Assembly (NCBI GenBank): GCA_029237775.1
Contig: JAQZBR010000001.1
Span: 124,001-188,000 of the forward strand
Source of the DNA: Bacteroidota bacterium
GTDB taxonomy: Bacteria > Bacteroidota > Bacteroidia > 2-12-FULL-35-15
Direction of reading: 5' to 3'
Length of the DNA stretch: 64,000 nt
Notes under the pieces: generated by a model
Seen by the model: the letters and a program-made list of their open reading frames with translations, nothing else
Told to the model about the DNA's origin: nothing
Databases searched by the model: none
In this document: in pieces, positions 7,625 through 17,006 of the stretch
Layout of the letters: each line of letters begins with the position of its first letter
How positions within the stretch are numbered: position 1 is the first letter of the stretch
Program-made: the position numbers and the translations under genes

Positions 7625-9568
7625 ATGAAAAAACTCTACTGCCTTTTTTTCAGCCTGATTTCTCTGGGCCTTTCTTCTCAGAATAATTCTTACAACACCA
7701 CCGAAGAAATTTCATGTATGGAAGCGAAAGCTCACGCGAACATGTTCAGGTCCGTTCAAAGTGGAGCGCAAAACACCTACGATATAAATTATCACCGCTG
7801 CGAATGGAATATAGATCCCGGTGTAAGGTATATCAAAGGGGCTATCACTACCTACTTCAAACCAACCACATCGAATTTTAATTCGATGCAATTCGATCTT
7901 CAGACCAGCTTAACTATTGACTCGATCCTGTACCATAATATTTTATTGACCTACACTCAAACTGCTCCCGCTCTCCTTCAAATAAATTTACCTGGCGTAC
8001 TTCCGATGTCTGTTCTTGATTCAATAACGGTTTTTTATCAAGGCGTGCCTCCGGTAACCGGTTTTGGATCTTACGAGAATACTACTCACGGAACAGCTGC
8101 AACACCGATAACCTGGACCTTATCGGAACCGTTTGGTGCACAGGACTGGTGGCCTTGTAAGCAAGATCTGAATGACAAGATCGATTCAATCGATATAATT
8201 GTTGAAACGCCCCAGGCGTATCGCGTTGCGAGTAATGGAGTTCTTGTGTCAGAGCTCCAGTCAGGCATCAACAAATTCTATCATTGGAAAAGCCGACACA
8301 GAATCGCTGCTTATCTTATAGCAATAGCGATCACCGATTATGCTGTGTATTCCGACTTTGTTCCTTTAAGTGCCACCGATTCGATAGAGGTTTTAAATTA
8401 CGTTTACCCGGAAGACCTTGTGACAACCCAATTGTATTCACCCGATATTATAAACACCATTAAATTGTTTGACAGTCTCACAATCGTTTATCCTTTTGCT
8501 GATGAAAAGTATGGTCATGCCCAGTTCGGCTGGGGCGGTGGAATGGAACATCAGACAATGAGCTTTGTTGTCGGATTTAATCATGGACTACTTGCACATG
8601 AGTGCGCACATCAATGGTTTGGCGATCACGTTACATGCGGCAGCTGGCAGGACATATGGCTTAATGAAGGTTTTGCGACATATTTTGAGGGCTTAACGGA
8701 AGAACGTTATTTTCCTTCCACATGGCAGACATGGAAACAGGATAAGATCAATCATATCACTTCAAATCCGGGAGGCTCCGTTCTTTGCGATGACACCACA
8801 TCTGTAGGAAGGATCTTTGACGGTCGACTCAGCTATAACAAAGGAGCATACCTGGTTCATATGCTTAGATGGAAATTGGGGGACTCTGTATTCTTTGCGG
8901 GATTAAAAAATTATCTGACCGCTCCCGGAATCGCTGCTAACTATGCAAAAACCCAGGACCTTAAAGCAATACTTGAATCAACAAGCGGACAAAATCTCAC
9001 AAACTTCTTTAATCAGTGGTATTATAATCAGGGCTATCCATCCTACCAGGTCGGCTACACGCAAAATTTAAATACTCTAAATGTGATAATTACACAAACT
9101 CAGTCACACCCATCTGTTTCCTTTTTTGAAATGCCTGTCCCGATAAAGTTCACCGGTGCAGGTCAGGACACAACAATTGTTTTTGACAATACTTACTCCG
9201 GTCAAACCTTCACAACTACTCTTGACTTTCCCATCATTTCTGCGCAGTTCGATCCTGAGTTATGGATCCTCTCGAAGAATAATACGATCATCGGTATTGA
9301 AGAACGACCAGGCAGTTTTAACAATGTATCGGTATATCCAAACCCTGCATCTGATAAGCTTTCTCTAATGTTCGATTTGAAAAGCAAAGAAGATGTACGC
9401 ATTGATCTTTTTGATATAAGCGGCCGGCTTGCATTGTCTAAAACCTTTAGCATGAATACCGGAAAGTCAACAGAAAGCCTTGACCTGAGCGGAATTAATT
9501 CCGGAGTTTATCAGCTACAGGTACTCAGCGATTCCTTCTCACACACTCAGAAACTCATCAAAAAGTAA
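7625..9568 (+). CDS. M1 family aminopeptidase with T9SS sorting domain
   Basis: 647 residues: signal peptide (residues 1-19), N-terminal beta domain, gluzincin catalytic domain and C-terminal T9SS CTD. The zinc site is complete: H325-E326-C-A-H329, then E348 in 'LNEGFATYFE', exactly the HExxHx18E spacing. The substrate-binding loop is 'GGGMEHQT' (GGMEN-type). The last ~80 residues (VSVYPNPASDK ... SGVYQLQVL ... KLIKK) are a type A CTD that directs export by T9SS and surface attachment. It probably releases N-terminal amino acids from peptides outside the cell. It stands alone between non-coding stretches. A second, differently built M1 protein is encoded at 12267-15287. Confidence 0.93.
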   Translation: MKKLYCLFFSLISLGLSSQNNSYNTTEEISCMEAKAHANMFRSVQSGAQNTYDINYHRCEWNIDPGVRYIKGAITTYFKPTTSNFNSMQFDLQTSLTIDSILYHNILLTYTQTAPALLQINLPGVLPMSVLDSITVFYQGVPPVTGFGSYENTTHGTAATPITWTLSEPFGAQDWWPCKQDLNDKIDSIDIIVETPQAYRVASNGVLVSELQSGINKFYHWKSRHRIAAYLIAIAITDYAVYSDFVPLSATDSIEVLNYVYPEDLVTTQLYSPDIINTIKLFDSLTIVYPFADEKYGHAQFGWGGGMEHQTMSFVVGFNHGLLAHECAHQWFGDHVTCGSWQDIWLNEGFATYFEGLTEERYFPSTWQTWKQDKINHITSNPGGSVLCDDTTSVGRIFDGRLSYNKGAYLVHMLRWKLGDSVFFAGLKNYLTAPGIAANYAKTQDLKAILESTSGQNLTNFFNQWYYNQGYPSYQVGYTQNLNTLNVIITQTQSHPSVSFFEMPVPIKFTGAGQDTTIVFDNTYSGQTFTTTLDFPIISAQFDPELWILSKNNTIIGIEERPGSFNNVSVYPNPASDKLSLMFDLKSKEDVRIDLFDISGRLALSKTFSMNTGKSTESLDLSGINSGVYQLQVLSDSFSHTQKLIKK

Positions 9569-9658
9569 AAGGGTTCAGGCTCTTTAATACGAGGCTTTAA
9601 AAAACGGGAGAAGCATGAAATTTCGTATCTTTCGTGCTTTAAATTTTGTTCCGAGATA

Positions 9659-11107
9659 ATGAATATTTACGATAAGTACGAAGCGGTAATTGGTTTAGAG
9701 ATTCACGCACAACTTTCAACAAAAAGCAAAGCTTACGCTGCCGATTCCACCGAATACGGAGTATTGCCTAACACCAATGTAAGTCCGATCACTCTCGGCC
9801 ATCCCGGGACATTGCCACGTTCCAACAAGCGGGTCATTGAATATGCTGTGAGATTAGGCCTGGCTGTAAAGAGTGACATTCGTGAAGTGAACGAGTATGC
9901 GCGAAAAAATTATTTCTATGCCGATCTTCCAAAAGGATATCAGATCACCCAGGATAAAACTCCGATCTGCACCGGTGGTTATATCACGATCAAGCAGGAA
10001 GACGGGACTGAAAAAAACATAAACATTACGAGAATCCATATGGAGGAAGATGCAGGAAAAAGCATCCATGATATTGATCCTACCGATTCACTCATCGACC
10101 TTAATCGTGCAGGCGTTGCGCTTCTTGAAATAGTAAGCGAACCAGAGATCCGCAGCGGTGAGGAAGCTTACAAATATGTTACAGAAGTGCGCAGACTTGT
10201 TCGTTATCTTGACATATGTGATGGCAATATGGAAGAAGGAAGCATGCGGTGTGATGCCAATGTTTCCGTGCGATTGAAAGGCTCAAAAGAATTTGGAAAG
10301 CGCACGGAAACGAAGAACATGAACTCCATGCGAAATGTTCAGCGTGCGATCGAATATGAGATCAAACGTCAGATAGATGCAATTGAAAGAGGTGAAGTAA
10401 TCTCGCAGGACACTATGAATTTTGATGCAGTAACAGGAACTACATCCGTATTGCGCAGCAAGGAAATGGCTAATGACTACCGTTATTTCCCGGAGCCGGA
10501 TCTTCAACCAGTGCTTGTTACCCAGGAATATGTAAATGAAGTAAAAAGAACATTACCTCCGCTTCCAAACGATCTTTACAAAAAATATATCAGCCTCGGC
10601 TTATCAGATTATGATGCAGGTGTTCTTACTGATTCAAAAGAGATCGCATTATATTTTGAAGAGATCATTTCGAAAACAAAGAATGTAAAATCGGCATCGA
10701 ACTGGCTCACGGTGCAGGTGAAATCTTTTTTGAACGACAATGCAATTCATATCAGTGATTTTAAAGTGAGACCTGAAAGAATCGCACAGCTAGTTGATTT
10801 TATTGACTCAGGCAAAGTAAGCCACACGATGGCCATTCAAAAGATCTTCCCTAAAATGATGGAAGAGCTGGAAAAAACTCCCGCACAAATAGCTGAAGAA
10901 AATAACTGGATCCAGGAAAGCAATACAGATGCATTGGCTGAACTCGCAAAACAGGCAATTTCAAAGTTCCCTGAAAAGGTAGCGGAATACAAAGCAGGGA
11001 AGACAAGTCTTCTTGGACTCTTCATGGGAGAAATGATGAAGCTTTCAAAAGGCAAAGCAGATCCTAAAGTGGCGAGCGACCTTGTAAAAAAACTTTTAGA
11101 CGAATAA
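9659..11107 (+). CDS. gatB: Asp-tRNA(Asn)/Glu-tRNA(Gln) amidotransferase subunit B
   Basis: 482 residues, normal GatB length. Subunit B of GatCAB holds the misacylated tRNA and uses ammonia from GatA to amidate Glu-tRNA(Gln) or Asp-tRNA(Asn). Signature residues: 'AVIGLEIHAQLST' at the N-terminus, 'YFYADLPKGYQITQ', 'RIHMEEDAGKS', 'DLNRAGVALLEIVSEPEI' and 'MRCDANVSVR'. The C-terminal helical YqeY-like tail (about 330-482) is complete. gatA and gatC are not in the window. A 7-of-8 match to the -7 box (TATCTTTC, 9626-9633) precedes it. Confidence 0.97.
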   Translation: MNIYDKYEAVIGLEIHAQLSTKSKAYAADSTEYGVLPNTNVSPITLGHPGTLPRSNKRVIEYAVRLGLAVKSDIREVNEYARKNYFYADLPKGYQITQDKTPICTGGYITIKQEDGTEKNINITRIHMEEDAGKSIHDIDPTDSLIDLNRAGVALLEIVSEPEIRSGEEAYKYVTEVRRLVRYLDICDGNMEEGSMRCDANVSVRLKGSKEFGKRTETKNMNSMRNVQRAIEYEIKRQIDAIERGEVISQDTMNFDAVTGTTSVLRSKEMANDYRYFPEPDLQPVLVTQEYVNEVKRTLPPLPNDLYKKYISLGLSDYDAGVLTDSKEIALYFEEIISKTKNVKSASNWLTVQVKSFLNDNAIHISDFKVRPERIAQLVDFIDSGKVSHTMAIQKIFPKMMEELEKTPAQIAEENNWIQESNTDALAELAKQAISKFPEKVAEYKAGKTSLLGLFMGEMMKLSKGKADPKVASDLVKKLLDE

Positions 11108-11127
11108 CAAAATTAAATATATCCCAA

Positions 11128-12261
11128 ATGAAATTAAAGAACATCCTTCTGCTATTACCTTTTACCGTTCTACTTGCATGCTCAAATACTGGGACCTCGT
11201 CCACCGGACTTGAAATAAAAGGAACACTTACAAATGCTCACGGGGAGAAAATATACCTTGAGCAACTTACACCCGAAGCGGTAAAACCACTGGACACTGC
11301 CCAGGTGAATGAAAAAGGCGAGTTCACAATTGATTCTCCTGTTACTGAAGCCGGCTTTTACCGTTTAAGGATCAGCGATAAAAATTTTGTTACACTTATC
11401 CTTGATGCCGGTGAAAAAGTAATGATCACAGGTGATGCACAGGATCTGGGTAACACTTACACGGTTAAAGGCTCTCCTGATTCTGAATTGTTCTGGCAAC
11501 TTAACCAGCGCTCTGCCACTAACTACCGCCAACGCGATTCACTTCAAAAAGCATTTCAGGCATTTGTAAATGTTGCAAGAATGGATTCAGTACGTATTGA
11601 CTCCATGAGCAATGCACTTGAAAAACCATATATGAATCTGATCGCTGAACACAATAAATACCTTCAGAATTTCATTGAAAAGAACAGCTCTTCTTTTGCA
11701 TCACTTGCAGCCATTCAGCAATTACAGGTTGAAGAATATCTTCCGACTTATGTTAAGCTTGATGAAGGGCTGATGAAAAAATATCCTAATTCAGCGTACG
11801 TGAAATCATTTCACAACACTGTTTTGTCTCAGAAAAAATTAGGTCTCGGTTCGGAAGCACCCGAGATCAGTATGAATACCCCGGAGGATAAGCCCCTTGC
11901 TTTAACTTCATTAAGAGGAAAGGTTGTGCTTGTCGATTTCTGGGCATCGTGGTGCGGGCCCTGTCGCGCAGAAAACCCAAACGTTGTAAGGGCATATAAC
12001 AAGTATAAATCAAAGGGCTTCGATATTTACAGCGTGTCGTTGGATAAGGACAAGGACAAATGGATCGCTGCAATTCAGAAGGATGGCCTCGCCTGGAAGA
12101 GCCATGTAAGCGATTTTAAGCACTGGCAATCGCCCGTGGTGCAACTTTATAATTTCAGCGGTATTCCGTACAATGTTCTGTTGGATAAAAAAGGTAACAT
12201 CATCGCCAAAAATCTGCGCGGTGAAGATCTTGAGAAAAAGCTTGCTGAAATTCTTAAATAG
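11128..12261 (+). CDS. TlpA-family thioredoxin-like lipoprotein with DUF4369 N-terminal domain
   Basis: 377 residues. Lipobox LLAC at Cys18, so the mature protein is lipid-anchored. Residues about 27-125 form the DUF4369 beta domain ('GTLTNAHGEKIYLEQL', 'NFVTLILDAGEKVMI'). A helical linker follows, and from about 245 a thioredoxin fold with 'VDFWASWCGPCRAENP' (redox-active CGPC) and a cis-Pro near 'SGIPYNVLLD'. The family reduces periplasmic disulfides, for example in cytochrome c maturation, but Bacteroidetes have many copies with unknown partners. It starts 20 bases after gatB and ends 5 bases before the next peptidase gene, so 9659-16493 may be one transcription unit. Confidence 0.9.
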   Translation: MKLKNILLLLPFTVLLACSNTGTSSTGLEIKGTLTNAHGEKIYLEQLTPEAVKPLDTAQVNEKGEFTIDSPVTEAGFYRLRISDKNFVTLILDAGEKVMITGDAQDLGNTYTVKGSPDSELFWQLNQRSATNYRQRDSLQKAFQAFVNVARMDSVRIDSMSNALEKPYMNLIAEHNKYLQNFIEKNSSSFASLAAIQQLQVEEYLPTYVKLDEGLMKKYPNSAYVKSFHNTVLSQKKLGLGSEAPEISMNTPEDKPLALTSLRGKVVLVDFWASWCGPCRAENPNVVRAYNKYKSKGFDIYSVSLDKDKDKWIAAIQKDGLAWKSHVSDFKHWQSPVVQLYNFSGIPYNVLLDKKGNIIAKNLRGEDLEKKLAEILK

Positions 12262-12266
12262 GCTTT

Positions 12267-15200
12267 ATGAAAAAAATACATTTCACTTTATTCCTGCTTC
12301 TTTTAAGCGTTCTTGGATCTTCCCAGGTATATTTTCAGCAGGAAGTGAATTATGTGATCAATGTGAAGCTTGATGATGTAAGAAATGAACTCAGTGCTGA
12401 CGAAAGCATTGAATACATCAACAATTCACCGCACACGCTCGGCTATATCTACATGCATCTATGGCCGAATGCTTACAAGGATAATAACACGGCCCTTGCA
12501 AAACAAAAGCGTGAGAATGGCGAAACTAATCTTTACTTTTCGAAGGAAGAAGAAAGAGGCTACATCGACATGCTGGATTTTAAAGTGGACGGCAAATCTG
12601 TAAAGTGGGAAACTTTAAAAGACAGCATCGATATCTGCAAGATCTACCTCAATGAACCTTTAAACAGCGGTTCAAAAATAACTATCACTACTCCCTTTCA
12701 TGTTAAGCTCCCTTCCGGTGAATTTTCCCGTCTCGGACATATCGGCCAGTCATATCAGATCACACAATGGTACCCAAAGCCGGCAGTGTTTGACAGAAAT
12801 GGCTGGAACCAGATGCCTTACCTGAATCAGGGTGAATTTTATTCTGAGTTCGGAAGCTTCGATGTAAGTATCACACTGCCGAAAAATTATGTTCTTGGCG
12901 CTACCGGTGACATGGTGAATGGAGAAGAAGAGCTAAAATGGCTTCAGACAAAAGTAGAAGAAACACAAGCTATAGAATATTACGATACCAAAGACCTTTC
13001 ATTTCCGAAATCGGACAGCCTTACAAAAACCCTTCGTTTCAAGCAAAGCAATGTTCATGATTTTGCATGGTTCTGTGATAAGCGGTACCATGTATTAAAG
13101 GGTGAAGTGACCACACCCCATACGAAGCATGTTGTTACTACCTGGGTAATGTTTACGAATAAAGAAGGAAATCTCTGGAAGAAAAGTATCCCATACATGA
13201 ATGATGCGATCCATTATTATTCATTATGGAATGGCGATTACCCTTACAATCATTGCACCGCAGTTGATGGGACAATAAGTGCGGGTGGCGGAATGGAATA
13301 TCCTAACATAACTGTTATCGGTGCTTCAGGAAGTGACTTCCAGCTGGATGTTGTTATCACGCATGAGGTAGGACACAACTGGTTTTACGGAATGCTCGGA
13401 TCAAATGAGCGTGAACACCCCTGGATGGATGAAGGGCTTAATTCCGCGAATGAATTAAGATATGTAGAAACTAAATATCCCGGAAGAAAATTAACTGAAG
13501 ACTTTATAGCGATCATCGGAAAGGCGCTTCACATCAACAGCTTTCCCCAAAAATTTCAATACTACCTTTCTTACTTTTTGCCTGCTGCAGTGAACGAAGA
13601 TCAACCGATTGAAACTGCCGCACATAAATATACCGAGCTCAATTATGGCGGAGTGGTTTACTCAAAAAGCGCGATCAGTTTTGATTACCTGAAAAAATAT
13701 CTCGGTGATGAAGTTTACGATGCAGCTATGCAGAAGTATTTTAATGAATGGCACTTTAAGCATCCAATGCCGGATGACTTGAGAAAAATATTTGAAAGGG
13801 AAACGGGAAAAGATCTGGGATGGTTCTTTAACGATCTTATCAAAACAACAAAGAAGCTCGATTATAAAATAGCTTTCGCAAAACAACGTAATGACGGAGC
13901 TTGGGATATTGGAGTAAAGAATAAAGGACAGGTCAAAGGGCCTGTTGTGATCTATGGTTTGAAGGATGATAAGATCGTGGGTGAAGTAATGTATGATGGC
14001 TTTGAGAAAAAAGCATTGCTCGGTTTTCCATCTGCTGAAGTTGATAAATTCAAGATCGACCAGAATGAAAACATGCCGGAGATCAACCGGAACAATAATA
14101 CAATTCGGACGAGGGGTCTCTTCAAAAAAATGGAACCTGTAAAATTACAGTTGCTTGGAAGCATTGATCATCCCGATAAAACGCAGATCTATTACACTCC
14201 TGTTGTTGGATGGAACAATTACAACAAATGGATGTTCGGCTTAGCGTTCTACAATAATTTATTTCCTGAAAAGAAATACGAGTACCAGATCATGCCGATG
14301 TATAGTCATTCAACAAAGTCGTTTACCGGCTATGGTCATGCTGCCTTGAACTTCTTTCCCAAAAACAGTGCGGTATTTCAAAAGATCAGTATTGGCGGAA
14401 CATTTACCAGGTATGCGTATTCAAACAAACCATTTGATCTGTTTTTTAATAAAATTTCAGAAGAAGTGAATATTGAATTCAAAAAGAAAATAGCTCGCAG
14501 TCCATATACACATAGCGTAAATATCCGACCCTATATTCTTATTCTGAAGGATGATTACCGCTATAATATTTCCGTTGACTCCTTCGGTTCATCTTACACT
14601 ACCGAAAAAAAATCTGTAACCGAAAGCTATAGTGATCTCACTTACAAATTTTCAAAACGCGATGCAATCACTCCTTATGATGTCAGCTTGAACCTGCAGA
14701 ATGGGTTCTTTATGACAAAAGCATCTATAACAGCTAATTACAGTTATAAGTTCAAGAATAAGAACAAAAGCTTTGATGTAAGATTCTTTGCCGGATCTTT
14801 CATCGGGCCGATGACATCTGCTGCAGGCGCGTACCGTTTTCGCATGAGCGGCTGGAGAGGCTACCAGGATTATTTATATGACAATATTTATCTGGGACGA
14901 ACAGAAACGGATGGCATTCTGGCAAATCAGTTTACAGAGAACGAAGGAGCATTTAAATTTTATTCACCTGTAGGACAATCAGCAAAATGGCTTACAGCGC
15001 TCAATTTAAAATCAACTCTTGGAAACATGAAGATCCCTCTGGCGCTTTACGCGGATATCGGAACATGTGATAATGACGGACTCATAACAGATAAAATTCT
15101 GTATGATGCAGGAGTTTGCCTTACACTGAGAAAGAATATTTTTGAAGTGTACTTTCCTGTTCTGATCTGTAATGATTTCCAGAAATATAAAGATGCGAAC

Positions 15201-15287
15201 GATCTTCAATACGTGGAAACCATTCGTTTTACACTTAACATCAACCTGCTCAATCCATTTAATCTTGCGAAAAACTTCAGCTTATAA
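12267..15287 (+). CDS. M1-like metallopeptidase with long C-terminal beta-barrel-like region
   Basis: 1006 residues, much longer than a usual M1 enzyme. Signal peptide 1-19. Catalytic domain with the zinc site H366-E-V-G-H370 ... E389 ('HPWMDEGLN'), HExxHx18E spacing, and 'SAGGGMEYPN' as the substrate loop. From about residue 620 onward the character changes to a series of long amphipathic strands with tight turns ('YYTPVVGWNNYNKWMFGL', 'SFTGYGHAALNFF', 'GGTFTRYAY'), ending in 'RFTLNINLLNPFNLAKNFSL'. There is no T9SS CTD. My reading is a peptidase carrying its own outer-membrane barrel of about 380 residues; the barrel is an inference from strand pattern. Confidence 0.85.
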   Translation: MKKIHFTLFLLLLSVLGSSQVYFQQEVNYVINVKLDDVRNELSADESIEYINNSPHTLGYIYMHLWPNAYKDNNTALAKQKRENGETNLYFSKEEERGYIDMLDFKVDGKSVKWETLKDSIDICKIYLNEPLNSGSKITITTPFHVKLPSGEFSRLGHIGQSYQITQWYPKPAVFDRNGWNQMPYLNQGEFYSEFGSFDVSITLPKNYVLGATGDMVNGEEELKWLQTKVEETQAIEYYDTKDLSFPKSDSLTKTLRFKQSNVHDFAWFCDKRYHVLKGEVTTPHTKHVVTTWVMFTNKEGNLWKKSIPYMNDAIHYYSLWNGDYPYNHCTAVDGTISAGGGMEYPNITVIGASGSDFQLDVVITHEVGHNWFYGMLGSNEREHPWMDEGLNSANELRYVETKYPGRKLTEDFIAIIGKALHINSFPQKFQYYLSYFLPAAVNEDQPIETAAHKYTELNYGGVVYSKSAISFDYLKKYLGDEVYDAAMQKYFNEWHFKHPMPDDLRKIFERETGKDLGWFFNDLIKTTKKLDYKIAFAKQRNDGAWDIGVKNKGQVKGPVVIYGLKDDKIVGEVMYDGFEKKALLGFPSAEVDKFKIDQNENMPEINRNNNTIRTRGLFKKMEPVKLQLLGSIDHPDKTQIYYTPVVGWNNYNKWMFGLAFYNNLFPEKKYEYQIMPMYSHSTKSFTGYGHAALNFFPKNSAVFQKISIGGTFTRYAYSNKPFDLFFNKISEEVNIEFKKKIARSPYTHSVNIRPYILILKDDYRYNISVDSFGSSYTTEKKSVTESYSDLTYKFSKRDAITPYDVSLNLQNGFFMTKASITANYSYKFKNKNKSFDVRFFAGSFIGPMTSAAGAYRFRMSGWRGYQDYLYDNIYLGRTETDGILANQFTENEGAFKFYSPVGQSAKWLTALNLKSTLGNMKIPLALYADIGTCDNDGLITDKILYDAGVCLTLRKNIFEVYFPVLICNDFQKYKDANDLQYVETIRFTLNINLLNPFNLAKNFSL

Positions 15288-15290
15288 ATT

Positions 15291-16055
15291 TTGAAAGCAA
15301 ATAAAAAAATATATTTCGCATCTGATTTTCATCTTGGCGTGCCCGATTTTGAATCAAGCCTGAAGCGCGAGAAACTTATTGTACAATGGCTTGATGAAAT
15401 CAAAGATACGGCAGAAGAAATATTTCTGATGGGCGATGTATTTGATTTCTGGTTTGAGCACAAGCATTCGGTCCCTAAAGGCTTTGTAAGACTATTGGGA
15501 AAGATTGCCGAGATCACTGATTCAGGAATTCCGGTGCATATGTTTACCGGTAATCACGACATGTGGATGTTCGATTATTTGCCGAAAGAGCTCGGAGTTA
15601 AGATCTACCGTGAGCCTGTAACAAGAACTTTTGCAGGGAAGAAATTTTTTTTAGGTCATGGCGATGGGCTCGGCCCCGGAGATCACGGTTATAAATTCAT
15701 AAAAAAAGTGTTCGCGAGCAAGATCAGTCAATGGATGTTTGCAAGAATTCATCCGAACCTTGGTTTTGGAATGGCGCATTTCTGGTCACAAAAGAGCCGT
15801 GTTTCTAACGGACCGAAAGATGAACAGTTTCATGGAGAAGAAAATGAATGGCTCGCGATCTTCTCAAAAGAGGTCTTAAAAAAAGAACACTTCGATTATT
15901 TTATTTTCGGCCACCGCCACCTTCCGCTCGATCTCAAGCTTTCCGGAAACAGCCGCTATATCAACCTTGGCGAATGGGTAAATTATAATAGTTATGCTGT
16001 TTTTGATGGTGAGAACGTGGAATTGAAAGCCTACGGAAAATCTCAAGTGGTGTAA
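15291..16055 (+). CDS. lpxH: UDP-2,3-diacylglucosamine diphosphatase (LpxH-type)
   Basis: 254 residues, calcineurin-like phosphoesterase. It removes UMP from UDP-2,3-diacylglucosamine to give lipid X in lipid A synthesis, at the cytoplasmic face of the inner membrane. The metal-site blocks are all present: 'SDFHLG' (residues 11-16), 'LMGDVFDFWFE', 'FTGNHDMWMFDY', 'LGHGDGLGPGD' and 'IFGHRHLPL'. The start is a TTG 3 bases after the stop of the peptidase gene; the next in-frame ATG would remove the first metal ligands. Sits with lpxK in the same window. A Bacteroidetes-type LpxH is more likely than LpxG/LpxI because of the length and motif order. Confidence 0.88.
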   Translation: MKANKKIYFASDFHLGVPDFESSLKREKLIVQWLDEIKDTAEEIFLMGDVFDFWFEHKHSVPKGFVRLLGKIAEITDSGIPVHMFTGNHDMWMFDYLPKELGVKIYREPVTRTFAGKKFFLGHGDGLGPGDHGYKFIKKVFASKISQWMFARIHPNLGFGMAHFWSQKSRVSNGPKDEQFHGEENEWLAIFSKEVLKKEHFDYFIFGHRHLPLDLKLSGNSRYINLGEWVNYNSYAVFDGENVELKAYGKSQVV

Positions 16056-16067
16056 GACTTTTTGTCT

Positions 16068-16493
16068 ATGAATATCCAGGAACAGATCAAAGAGTACATA
16101 AGCTCTCAGCCCGAGCCAAAACAGACTGAGATGCAGGAGCTGCATCGCCTCATTTCGAAAATTAAACCCGAATGCAAATTATGGTTCCTGGATGGGAAGA
16201 ACAGTGAGAACAAAACTGTCTCCAATCCGAACATCGGTTACGGACTTCAAACCATGAAGTATGCCGGTGGAAAAACGAGAGAGTTTTATCAGATCGGGCT
16301 GAGTGCAAACACGAGCGGGATTTCTGTCTATATCCTCGGACTTGATGATAAAACGTACCTGGTAAACACGTATGGAAAAAAAATTGGTAAGGCGAGTATA
16401 ACCGGGTATTGCATCAAGTTCAAAACGCTCAAAGATATAAACCTGGATATACTTGAAGCAGCTTTAGGTGATGGGTTTGAACTCCGGAATTGA
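16068..16493 (+). CDS. DUF1801 (YdhG-like) domain protein
   Basis: 141 residues from ATG 16068; the frame also allows a TTG two codons earlier. The fold signature is that of DUF1801/YdhG proteins: an N-terminal helix ('IQEQIKEYISSQPEPKQTEM'), 'LHRLISKIKPECKLWF', a central 'IGYGLQTMKYAGGKTREFYQIGLS', and 'SGISVYILGLDDKTYLVNTYGKK'. The family is cytoplasmic, small and of unresolved function, related in fold to iron-chaperone frataxin-like proteins. It follows lpxH by 12 bases. Confidence 0.8.
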   Translation: MNIQEQIKEYISSQPEPKQTEMQELHRLISKIKPECKLWFLDGKNSENKTVSNPNIGYGLQTMKYAGGKTREFYQIGLSANTSGISVYILGLDDKTYLVNTYGKKIGKASITGYCIKFKTLKDINLDILEAALGDGFELRN

Positions 16494-16543
16494 TAACGTA
16501 ACAAAGTATAACCATCCCGAAATATCATAAAAAATTAAATTAT

Positions 16544-16945
16544 ATGACGCTGTCAAAAAAACTCCTCATAATCATTCCACTGGCAGTAATTATTCTTGGC
16601 GGAATTTATGGCGTCATTTCAAAAGGTTCCGATGAAGAGAAAATCAAAAAGGATCCGAAACAAACGACAGGCACAATCGTGGAATATGATAATCTGAGGG
16701 AATACAACACCAATGGCTGCTGGATCTATTATGAATATTCTGTTGACGGAAAATCCTACAAGCATTGTCAGAAATATCACGGCTGGAACAAAGAAGATAA
16801 TTTTTTTATGCACTATACATTTCCGGTTGTTTATTCAAATGAAGATCCGGATCTAAGCCGCTTGCTTATAATAGAAGAAGAATTTAAGAACTTTGGTCTT
16901 ACACAACCCGACAGCCTGAAAAAATACAACGGGAGGATATTGTGA
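16544..16945 (+). CDS. Small membrane-anchored protein with DUF3592-like outer domain
   Basis: 133 residues. A single N-terminal transmembrane helix (residues about 6-24, 'LLIIIPLAVIILGGIYGVI') is followed by a ~100-residue soluble beta domain ('TGTIVEYDNLREYNTNG', 'IYYEYSVDGKSYKH', 'FPVVYSNEDPDLSRLLI'). The pattern of a variable 'vqG.Vvey' strand, a 'y.Y.V.Gk.Y' strand and 'V.Y...nP..s.l' resembles DUF3592-type proteins. It contains two cysteines (residues about 59 and 76) that could pair outside the cytoplasm. No function is known; the family match is tentative. Confidence 0.65.
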   Translation: MTLSKKLLIIIPLAVIILGGIYGVISKGSDEEKIKKDPKQTTGTIVEYDNLREYNTNGCWIYYEYSVDGKSYKHCQKYHGWNKEDNFFMHYTFPVVYSNEDPDLSRLLIIEEEFKNFGLTQPDSLKKYNGRIL

Positions 16946-17006
16946 TGATATTTTACCACATGCTCGCGGCTTAAATTTTGAATGTTTTCTGCAAACCCAA
17001 AAGACA

